A stretch of DNA of 64,000 nt, taken from positions 56,452 through 120,451 of the forward strand of contig FTLJ01000184.1 of assembly GCA_900155495.1 (NCBI GenBank), read 5' to 3'. The translations under genes were made by a program, and so were the position numbers. The notes beneath the pieces were generated by a model. That model saw nothing but the letters and a program-made list of their open reading frames with translations, made no database searches and was not told where the DNA came from. The stretch is from Porogramme epimiltina. Taxonomy: Eukaryota; Basidiomycota; Agaricomycetes; Polyporales; Polyporaceae. This document shows positions 12,473 to 21,769 of this stretch, piece after piece. Each line of letters begins with the position of its first letter. The stretch's first letter is position 1.

Positions 12473-14693
12473 TCACCGACTAGATTGGGCGCCGTCCGGC
12501 CAATCGAGCTTGACCTTGATGACTTTAAGACACGGTAACAACTTGGCAGACTTGAAGAGGACGCTCTTCAGATCGAATGATTCGCCGGTAGCCTGTACAT
12601 TATAGTTGATCTTAGAAACCATGCATCCTTGGCAGGACACACGAACCATGATGATGTATCTCTCTTCCGGTCCTGTGGCTGTCTCGTCCTTCGTCTAGTG
12701 GGCCAGCACGGTGTCATTAGTTACTCGTTGACCACCACGGACGTGGTAGAGCGCACGCACAACTCCAATACCCTTCAGGATGGCGCGCGTCATGGCTGAG
12801 AGAAGCAGCTTCCGCGGCCCTGACATGTGAACTTGGTTGGCCGTGGTCCACACGCTGATCTGGCCTGTCTTCTGCAGCTGCCCCAGTTTATCCTGTGAAA
12901 GATCAACAACGTGAGCATGAGTACGGAGGTTGTTGCGCCGGCGGAGCGGAGGATTACACCCTCACATTGAATTGAATGGTAGCCTTCATTTGCTTGCGAG
13001 CCTCTCCAAGCTTCCGTCCGTTACGAGAAGTGTCGAAAGCCGCCTTGCCGGGGTCCTCAAGCCCGTTCCCAGTCAACGCGTCGGCCATGTTCATTTCGAA
13101 AAATATCTCCATGTCATTACCGCTCATGGTGCCAGTAACCTACAGAAAGCGACATCGTATTAGTAGTGTCATAGAGACGCGCCGTTGCAACTCTGTGCAG
13201 TCTACATACTTGCTGGTTCCGAAAAGTCACTCCCGGCGGAGGTCCGAAGCCAGAAGGGCCCGAGCAAGATGAAATCGGGTGCAATACATCGAAGCTGTTT
13301 GCCCTCAAATGCTCTACCATGCTAGTGGTGCAGGAATTTAAAACAGTATTCATCTATCCCGATGCACGCGTATTAGTCGTGAACAAGGAGCCAGCGAATA
13401 ACGCATACGAAACCCACGCGTACCCGTTCGTCCGAATGTTCACGATTCAAAAGACCATCAACAATCTGCTTTGCAGTAGAATGGGCGATAGACAGGACTT
13501 GAACGGTGAGCTGGACGCTGCGAATCCATGATCCAGTGTTCCGAAGAATTTCGTTCTATAGCAGAGTGTTGCGCCATCATAATTTGCTCGGCACTTGATT
13601 GCGTGTGGACTCACCATTTGGGAGTGAATATGAGCACTCTCGACATGAGGTGGTGCGCCAAGCGAACCAGCGACAGTCTCCCGTTCTTCCAACCTGCAGA
13701 TGAGGCTGTCGATACCTCGCCCGAGTCCGTCAAGATTCTCTGCAGCCGAATCGCACTTTTGCAGGCAATTCACGGCATATTGGTGAATCGTGGTCCATGT
13801 CCCATCATGCGTAGAGCCCTAGGAAGATATGAGTGCTTGTTGTAGAGCGATAATGTCGCGAATGAGGTACCTGCGGCCCGGTCCTGGCCATCAGATGAGC
13901 AAGGGGTGTCTCATTCTCCATGACGGCCGCGATGCTAGGGGCAATGTCGCCCTTCAACACAGCCGCAATCTTTGACAACTCCGACATCTGAAAAGCAAAA
14001 CGCTAGGTTATGGAATGCTTATGTCGCTTCCTGAACCCGCTCAAAGACTTACCATCTTCTTGACAAGATTCAGGTAGTTGGAGCAATCTAAGGACGACAG
14101 AGGATCAGGAGAGATCATTGTGTCCCACCGCATTTCCCCGTGGCTCGAAGCCTGGTGAGCTCCATTACTACCACTCTGAGACCACGAGGGTTGTCAAGGA
14201 AGGAGTTCGTACCTTGATCCTGTCAATGTTTTGAGAGCTATCCTGCGTACCGGCGCGCGACTGCACGAAGGCAAGCGTTGCACTGAAAGCAACCTCTTCC
14301 CACAGATCACAATGACCACGAAAGTCGCTCAAAAGGGAAGGTCGGGAACTTTCATGGCCTGCAAGTGTCAAGGTACGCTCGGTGACCTCATTCACTCTAG
14401 AACGGAATTGTCCGTAGAACGTTGGGCCGCTACCTTGAAGGATGTGCGAGTACTACAGATAGTATACGCAAGGTCAACATGAGTCACACGGAGATCAACA
14501 AAGCATACAAACGGACCTCACGCACAACCTTCTCCCAAAGGGGTGTCGCGAGATCGGAGGCCAAGTCGCCGGCGCCCTGAGTGGGGGGTACATGCGGTAC
14601 GAGACTAGAGTGCTGGACCTGCTCGGTAGGGGCACTCGAGGGGGTCCGTTGACCTAAGCTCGCGCATGGAGGGGCACTGTAGAAATAGGTCAT
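12473..14693 (-). CDS. U2-B: unrecognised 11-exon gene, paralog B (528 aa)
   Basis: Exons: 14517-14693, 14213-14452, 14053-14151, 13871-13987, 13615-13818, 13424-13555, 13210-13353, 12966-13139, 12761-12892, 12647-12694 and 12473-12592. All are phase 0 and open. It is clearly the same protein as U2-A, C and D: the N-terminus has 'PSSAPTEQ' and 'PLWEKVVRE', exon 2 'GHCDLWEE', exon 5 'NLDGLGRGIDSLI', exon 8 'NMADALTGNGLEDP' and exon 9 'DKLGQLQKTGQISVW'. At exon 6 a donor candidate present in copy C (GTGAAC) is TTGAAT here, but the downstream donor CGG|GTACGC keeps the frame and exists in every copy. Exon 7 uses CAA|GTATGT, shifted three bases from copy C. These compensated changes argue for a working gene. 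Function unknown. Confidence 0.78.
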
Positions 14694-14744
14694 AGGGAGT
14701 GAGGTAAGAGAGTGGGCGGAGCGGTGGGTAGAGCGAGCTGAAGG

Positions 14745-14766
14745 CTGGCGTACGGCTTTATGGGGG
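14745..14766 (-). promoter_or_regulatory. Conserved U2 upstream element (TATA-like)
   Basis: TGGCGTACGGCTTTATGGGGG on the plus strand, about 55-75 bases upstream of the U2-B start. The minus strand gives CCATAAAG followed by CGTACGCCA. The same element occurs at the same distance before U2-C and, weaker, before U2-D. It probably holds the core promoter. Confidence 0.5.
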
Positions 14767-14769
14767 TCT

Positions 14770-17700
14770 GATGACGCGACGAAAGCACAACTCGGAAACA
14801 GCAGCCGGCGCAAACATGCGTCTAGGGAGGTACGATGACAGTAAACCTTAGCGGTCGAAGTCATCTGCGAGAGAGATCTTGAACTCCTGTGGGAAGCCGA
14901 TGGAGATCTCTGGGCCGAGCCCAATCGACGAATCGGAGAGTAGCCGGCCAGGGGCACGGGGGCTTAAAAAGGAGATATTCGTCGTCCAGCGGATGGTACA
15001 AGGAGCACACTGAAAGATATCCGGCTGTTGCGCTCGGGCTCTGAAGCTAAGGATTATTGGGGCCAGTGCGCATGTCCCGGACCCGGTCACTCGCGAACGG
15101 TGATGAACTCGCGAACGCACCGCGAACGACCCGCTCTGCCCAAAATCCGCCCTCCCCCTTGGGGCACTCGACCTTCCTTTACAGGAATCCGCGCGCGCGC
15201 GTCCGGATCCACTGTCTATCTTCCCCTCCGTCTTCGCCGCGGCTCGGGGGCGCTGGCGGTCCGCCCTCCCTATCCAGAACTCACATTCCCCGTTCAGGAT
15301 CTGGCGTGAGTCTGTTGCCTTGCTTCCCTTCCGCCGTCGCCGCGGCGGGCCCGCGAGCACGAGCTCGCCCAGAGACGGGAATCGACGTACCTCGCGCCCC
15401 ACGCACTCTCGCACTCATTCGTTCTCCAGGCCTCGCTGGTACGGGCATTCCCGAGGCGGGTTTTCGGACTTTGTTTCCTCGTTTTACCTTAATCATTCAA
15501 GTTCATTCGCATTCCCACGTGATAAAGGGTGATCACGCACTTTCATCCATGTTCATCCATGTTCATTAGATTTTCATTACAGCTGGTTGCAAGTAGGTAG
15601 ACCGCGACCAAAAACGTTCGTCTAGGAAGTTTTCAAGTCCGCAGGCTTATATCATTTAGGCGCCTATCAATGACGTCACTTATCTGTTCCCCCAGTGCGG
15701 CGCAGGTCAACGAAGTTGCACAACACTGTAGATAGCTCCTGTTCGTAGATGTGTCCGGGTATGCATGCAGCATAGTTTTCAGATACAAGCAGATACTCTT
15801 CACCGCATTTTCTTCTGAATACGACGGTGCACGCTGCTAAGTAGGGGTCTGGGACAACTTAGTCTTACCAGGCCTGGTCCAGCCCAGTGGTCGAGTAGAG
15901 CAGTAAGCGCTAATTTGACAAACGCTGGCGCGGCCTGAAGATTTCTAGACGAACGTTTTTGATCGCGGACGAACGGGCCGCTCGCGACTGCGCGGCTACA
16001 GAGGGCAGTGGCGGCTCGCGTGAGATCGATCAGATCCATGCCCTTAGGCTCGTCCCCAGCCTGTTCGGCGTGATGGGAATTCAAACTCAGACGTGCTTTC
16101 GCCGAACACGAGTTGCCCAAATTTCACACTCCGATGATCCCGCTCCCGATTTGGGCTTCTCGCTTACCGACTGGTCTCGAGTCTACCATGCCCTACTCCC
16201 GCGACTCAACGCGAGCCGCGGCGCCCTGCCCGATCACTGGCACTTGCCCGCTTCCTTGGTGACGTTCTTCTATGTCTTGAGTCACGGCCGATGTCCGTTC
16301 ATCTATCCACGCTTTCGAAGGTTTCCGTGCCGTCTCCGGCGGGGATGGGGTAGAGAGCGCGGCCAACTGATCCTCCATCTGGCATGGCCACGACTACACG
16401 CACCGATCGATGCCACATCTCGGCCCAGTCTGCGCTCGCAGCAAGAAGCTCATCCCGCCGCGGCCAACTCCTTCTTCTTTCGTCAATCTCCCCTTCATCC
16501 CGCAATTTCAATCTATTGAACCCCGCCGGAGCTCCCCCCTGCCCTCCACCATCTGCCGTCGCCCATCAGCTGGACGGAATTGAATTACGGGGACCCACCC
16601 ACGGTTTCCCCGCGCCCACACTCGCGTCCCCACACCCCTTTGTGACCGGCACGCGAGGCGCACGAGAAACATCGCCCCGCACGAGCGAGCTCACCCTGCC
16701 CTGCCCTTCTTCTGTTCTAGATCCGCCCCACCAACCTCTGCCAGCTTCGCTATCGCGAGTGCTCAACGCCGGCGCGCGGGGCATATCCGGCCACCACGGC
16801 CACCACGAGCCTCGCTCCCAACTTGAAGGCGGGATCACCGCGGTCCTCCTCCGCCGCACTGACAGCGGCGGCGCACTCAGGCTGCGCATGAGCGCAGCGC
16901 ACACAGTGTCCGCCACTGGAGATTCGCGTGAATCAAGCATATCTTCCCCGAGGTGGGGAGGGTGGCCGGCTAGGCTCTACTAGATTATTTTGGCTAGTGC
17001 ATACGAAGGCTTGCAACCCCAAGTCGGACTCGGGTGGGCGGTGTTCACGGACTCTATCCGGCAAATATACAGCAGGTTACAAGCCGATAGACCTCGATCA
17101 ATGCGTTCGTATAGAAACCTTCAAGGTCCGCTAGCGTCAGTCAAATCTAGGCCATAACACGGGTCGGGTAAACCCGCAGCGGGTGCGGGTATAAACCCGC
17201 GCGGGTGCGGGTAAGGGTGCCCGGTGAGGGACCCGCGGTGTACCCGTACCCGTCCGTGCGGGTGGTGAGGAAACCCGCGGGTACCCGCAGCACCTACTTA
17301 ACGGTCTGGGACAGTTTGACAAGGGTCATCGAATCTGTGCGCGCGTAAGCTCTCTCGTCTCCAAGCGTAACCACCCCGCATCCTACCTCGCTCGCTACAT
17401 TTCCGTCGCCCTCCAGGCTCCCAGTCCCCGACATAACGGCACGAATTCCTCTCCCACTTCTCCCGCGAGCGCGCCGCCTCCCCAGCTACAGCCCACGGGC
17501 ACATCCGTCGCCTCTATCTCTCCCCTGCCGTGCTCCGCCAACCCCCGTCCACGCCCGTGCTCCGACAGGGGCCCCGCTGTGAGCGCGTGAGGAGGAACAA
17601 GAACGTGGGTCGTGCGCACTGTGGCCGCCTGGTGGGCGGAGCTCGGACTCCTCACGCTCGCCGCGCTAGACTTCCGCACGCTCGGGCTCGGGCACGGACC

Positions 17701-17780
17701 CGGGACACCGCGGCGAGAGCTGGCGCATGCCCGAGCTTTGAAAGGGCCCGTTGGGAGCCCAGTAGCTGTCGTGTTGGATA
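14770..17780. other. GC-rich duplicated intergenic region, no supported gene
   Basis: From 14.93 to 15.01 kb lies the U2 upstream segment seen also at 2.7 and 36.2 kb. The rest is GC-rich with overlapping open frames on both strands (longest about 200 codons at 16384-16983 plus) that share no family features. The 16.69-16.75 kb part resembles block R elsewhere (TAGATCCGCCCCACCA). I could not support any exon structure here. Confidence 0.4.
17152..17293. repeat. CGGGT/ACCCG short-repeat cluster
   Basis: About 140 bases made almost only of CGGGTA, GCGGGT and their complements TACCCG, ACCCGC in both orientations, so the strand can fold on itself repeatedly. Such clusters often mark ends of DNA transposons in basidiomycetes (inference). 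No partner terminus was found. Confidence 0.6.
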
Positions 17781-18010
17781 TTATGCTGCATTTGCATAAG
17801 ATGCGGAAGCGTCCACCGGTATTAGGATGCTGAAGAAGATATAAGTTCCCATTGCTTGAGACATCCCAAATCTTGAGAGTCCGAGTCGATGGGCATCAAC
17901 TTTCAAGTGGCCGCTGGCCGGGGAGGCGGCGACGGGCGTCACAAGCGAAATCCATGTAGTTGGGGCACGTGACACATTTGACGTCATGAATGATGACACA
18001 GACATTTGAC
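17780..18010 (-). repeat. Inverted copy of the SEC13 5' region
   Basis: The reverse complement of 17.79-18.005 kb aligns with the plus strand at 25.59-25.80 kb (shared CATCATTCATGACGTCAAATG and GATTTCGCTTG-like words). At 25.8 kb this sequence leads into SEC13 exon 3. Here it points the other way, directly next to a plus-strand SEC13 fragment, so an inversion or foldback occurred. Confidence 0.6.
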
Positions 18011-18039
18011 ACGGCCGCGTACCCTAAGGATATTAGTAC

Positions 18040-18350
18040 ATCTCTCAACACTCTTCAACGCCCTCTCAGCCATCCTCCTCATCAGACCCAGCTGAACTCC
18101 TACGGGAAATGACTCGCAACAAGCTCCTCTGATACCCTGGTGAAATTTTTCGACCTAGTCGACGGCGATGCACAGCGTTGTTGTGCTTCATCAACTGCCA
18201 TGCAAGTCTAATCTAGCAGCCCGCGCAGACACACGCGAAGTTTAGTCAGGTTATCTAGGCACATTCGGACAACTAGAATGTCGTTCGGAAGGTGCAGCCC
18301 TGCTGGAAACTGGGCGCGGGCGGCTGGCCAAAGGTCAAGGAGCACACGCA
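18040..18350 (+). pseudogene. SEC13: SEC13 5' fragment, copy C
   Basis: Covers exon 3 (CTACGGGAAATGACTCGCAA) and part of exon 4 up to GGTCAAGGAGCACACGC. It then stops abruptly and continues as intron 1 of the MDR gene at about 18355. The frame is broken (CTCCTCTGATACCCTGGTG instead of the SSDRTVK codons). Everything from SEC13 exon 5 to MDR exon 1 has been deleted. Confidence 0.75.
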
Positions 18351-18769
18351 CCTCAGTGCTTGCCGTCGCTGACCCGGTTTTCCAGGCCACTGTGGGCCCA
18401 GAAAGTCGGGATAATCCCTACTTACAAAGTCGGGATTAAGTAGGGACTATCCAGACTTTAAGTTAGGGAAATCCCTACTTCTGTCACGCGGAAAGTCAGG
18501 AAAATCCTGACTTAAAGTTACGCGAAAAGTCCGGTAAATCCCTGCTTTATTTTCCCTATCCAGACTTCATATGTCGGCGCTTCCTAGCCGCCTGCACGCG
18601 GCAGCTGCCATCCGTTTTGTCCTCGCCACGGGGCACTCCATTGGTGCTCACACGCTGTAGGAAGTGAACAATATATATTATGGGTGTATACGAGGAGCTG
18701 TACATCACAGAAGGGTGCTACGAGACGCAGAAATGGCCCTTATACTCTGGCGCTCTAGTCCCTGCCCCT

Positions 18770-18845
18770 CCCGCCGCGCCCGCTCGCTGCGCCCGCCCAC
18801 CGCGCCCGCTCGCTGCGCCCGCCCACCGCGCCCGCTCTCCAGCAG
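18770..18845. repeat. Tandem repeat inside the CACTA-like element
   Basis: About two and a half copies of a 28-base unit built from CCGCGCCCGCTCGCTGCG followed by CCCGCCCA. No coding role is evident. Confidence 0.7.
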
Positions 18846-19245
18846 CCCCTGAGCCCCCTCGCTCCTCCGTGCTTAGTGCGTGGTCGTCCTCGGGGTGCAT
18901 CCCTGCGTAGGAGGCACGTGCGTCAGGTTCTGGTTGCACGAGACAAGGAGGGGGGGAGGGATCACACCGCGGTCTGCGCCTCATGCGCGAAAGGGGAGGG
19001 GCAGCGGCGCGCGAAGCTGCGCATGCACACGGGTGGTCGAGGAGACAGGACGCGCGAGCGAGAGGGGAAGAAGTGGGCGAGAGGAGAAGAACATACCCGT
19101 GTCGAACTGCACGTCGCGTAAGGGGATTAGCGTGCAATGCGCTCGAGCGCGCGCGCGCTCCCTGGGTGCGAGGAGGGCGCGCGCGCGGAATTGGTCAGTG
19201 ATAGAGCAGACGGGGGAGCAGCAGCGAGAAGAGATAGACACGCAC

Positions 19246-19540
19246 CATGGTGTCGAGGCGGTCAAGGAGCTCGACGGCCTTGTTGATCGCGCCCTTCACA
19301 TCGGCCTCCTTGCCCACATCGGCCTTGAGCACCGCGGCCTTGGGGAAGTGCGCGAGCGCCTTCTCTGCGGACAGGTTGATGCCGACGAGGAGCACGTTCA
19401 CGCCCTCCTGCGCGAGTAGGAGCGCCGACTCGAGGCCGATGTCGCTGTGCACAGGAAAGTCGAGGGGAGTTGAGGGCGTGAGCGGAGATAGAGATGGGGC
19501 GATGGCTCACAATCCAATACCGGTAATGAGAGCATAACAA
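19246..19540 (-). pseudogene. Captured short-chain dehydrogenase/reductase (SDR) fragment
   Basis: On the minus strand 19246-19444 reads as one exon with 'IGLESALLLAQEGVNVLL', 'AAVLKADVGKEADVKGAI' and 'LDRLDTM', the classical SDR nucleotide-binding half. A further short piece upstream (19515-19540) gives 'ALITGIG' before a GTGAGC...TGCACAG intron. The Asn-Asn-Ala-Gly and Tyr-x-x-x-Lys parts are absent, so it is only the N-terminal third. Keeping an intron shows capture from genomic DNA, not from mRNA. It lies wholly inside the TIR element. Confidence 0.75.
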
Positions 19541-20138
19541 GTGCTTCAGTGCTCGGTGAAATCGTGTAGAATAACGACGGCGCACCTTATCAGGCCCTGC
19601 CTAAGTCTTCCCGAATGTGGGCTCCCATTCTCCTCGTACTTGTACCTCTGCCACACTCCCTGGGTTTCAGCGCCATGTTCCGTGTCCTGTGCTCTCACGT
19701 CCTGTAAGAGCCATGCACGTTAGTACATTTAAGTTTTAACAGGCCCTGGAGCGGAGAAATTTGAAGGTTCCGCCGTAGTTATTGTTGCCCCAGATCCAGC
19801 TGCCGCAACAAGTCAAGATATAGCCAGTGTTGAGCACAGCCCAGAGTAGCAGCAGAGCATAAGAGAATCAGAGCAGATCCAGACCAAACCCAGAGTTGTC
19901 AGAAGAAGAGAGAAGGCGCATTATGAGCGAGTCAGAGCGACAAGTCCACACAGCCAGTCGGCGTCGTCAAGGGTGCTGTCACCCCTTCAAGCTTAAGCGC
20001 CAGTGACATCAGGGCGTCTCGCGACCATCACGCCCCACTACCTTTTCCGGAAGGGCAACTTCAGCCAGACTTAAAGTCGGGATGTGGGATAATCCAGACT
20101 GAAAGTCAGGGGTTTCCCGACTTCTCAGGCGCACAGTG

Positions 20139-21330
20139 AGGATCTATCGTCCCTGGCGAGACTGTTGTGTACGATGAGTCGCAGACGATTGACCTTGACG
20201 CCGTCTCACTGGAAGGCGGTGTGCTGCTCAAGATGCTTTCGTTCCTGGTCGATCCAAACCTTCGCCAACAGGCGAATGATCTAAAAAGGTCACAGTCTGA
20301 GGAGAGCGTAGCAAGTTCCTTAAGTTCACTGTTTCCTATTCCTCCGCTGACCCCCACCCCACCCTTCCCGTTATAGGAACCTCTGGCGCCTGGGGAACAG
20401 TGAGCACATACACTCCACAACGCTGTGCTTCTAAGAACGGACATCCCCGGACAGGATAGAGAACAGGGGCGTGGGAGTCGTACTTCGCTCTGTGAAACAA
20501 GGAAGGTCTTCCGTGGCTGGCGTATCTAGGCGTCCTTGGTATGACTGGCATGACCGCACACTATGGGTGGGAGGGTTTGTGCGACCGAAAGTGAAGAAGG
20601 TGCGTCTCTGTGCAATCATCCATAGGATCACAGTGCTCATAACAGCCCAGGGTGATGTGTTCGTCTCAGACGCGTCTAGAGCTGTCGGAGCGTGAGTGTT
20701 TGCTTTACACACGTTGTTTGGAACTTCTTCCAACTGTGCACCCTCGCAACGTCGTCGTACAAGTCGCGAAGTTGGCCGGATGCAAGGCCATCGTGTTCGT
20801 GGGCTCAGACGCGAAGGCCGACTACGCATCTTCCTTCGGCGTGGACGTCGCATTCAATTACAAGACTGCTTCGATCAAGGAAGTCCTTGAAAAGGAGGGC
20901 CCCCTCAATTAGTGCGTACGTTCTTCCGCATTGCGATCGCGTATGTCGCTCATGATTTTCCTAGTTACTGAGATAATGTTGGTGGAGCAACGCTCGAGGC
21001 TGCTACAGACTTCGCTACCCCACACTCCCGAATCATTGTGCGTTCCACTTTGCTTCCTTCTTATCCACACCGTAGCTCACCACAGTCATATGACGCACGA
21101 ACATCTCAACTCACAACAACGCGGAACCGTACAACGTGAAGAACCTGCAGTTGTGATTGTGGAAGGAGATCTGCATGTACGGCTTCCTGGTGTTTACGCT
21201 CACGAAGAGCGGACGATGCCTGCGCGAGTCGTGCGTGGGGCATATCGTGCCCGAGCTTGAGAACGTGCCTCAGGGTATCGTGGACCTGCAACTGGGTAAT
21301 AGGGGTGGTGGTAGATGCAGATGAGTAGAT
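20139..21330 (+). pseudogene. MDR oxidoreductase pseudogene, copy C
   Basis: Aligns with exons 2-9 of the intact gene at 10.56 kb. Exon 2 is nearly open. A deletion joins the end of exon 4 to exon 5 out of frame near 20.50 kb. Exon 9 has a stop in the leucine-rich part (GTTGTGATTGTGG near 21.15 kb) and deletions after 21.20 kb. Exon 1 is missing, and the intron 1 acceptor lies on the far side of the transposon (18355-18387). Not functional. Confidence 0.85.
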
Positions 21331-21769
21331 GCAGCATGCTCTGTGGGGAGATTCCAAATGTGATTAAGTTTCGATGGCTCTGATACAACGCGTCGAGACC
21401 CGCTGGCGGGAGCCGACTCCGCATGGATGATATTGTCTCGCAACGAGAACTACGCCGGGAAAACTTAGGGGGTCATATCCACGTATTTGAAAGCTACGAT
21501 CAGACCCGAAGGGATAAATTATAGGTCGGCCCTCGCGGTTGCGCATCTAGTTATTGTATACACAAGCTTATGATACTGCGGTACACTAGCTACTCATCTC
21601 ATATTACACTATGGAGTGCAGGTTGGAAGTGTCCAAGATGCTTGTCACCTAACCTCGTCGACAACTATTCGAAGTCGTCCGTATTACATACGATAGGAAG
21701 GCTACCCTAGACCAGCGAAAGGAGTATACGGGACTATACACTGCGTAGTATCACGCCAACTTTACAGGA

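Larger units (their letters stand above)
18388..20138. mobile_element. Non-autonomous CACTA-like TIR element with captured gene fragment
   Basis: The left end reads CACTGTGGGCCCAGAAAGTC and the right end, on the opposite strand, CACTGTGCGCCTGAGAAGTC; similarity continues about 35 bases inward. AGG flanks both sides (18384-18386 and 20139-20141), with one extra C on the left. CACTR-type ends with three-base duplications are known of the CACTA/EnSpm superfamily. Subterminal copies of AAGTC(G/A)GG occur at both ends (18.40-18.57 and 20.07-20.12 kb). No transposase is seen in 1.75 kb, so it would need one in trans. It holds a short-chain dehydrogenase fragment and a GC-rich tandem repeat. It interrupts MDR copy C at the intron 1 acceptor. 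Confidence 0.7.

Noticed and set aside
16384..16983. 199-codon plus-strand open frame
   Set aside because: GC-rich sequence with equally long frames on the other strand, Pro/Ser/Arg-biased translation, no conserved copy, no splice logic.
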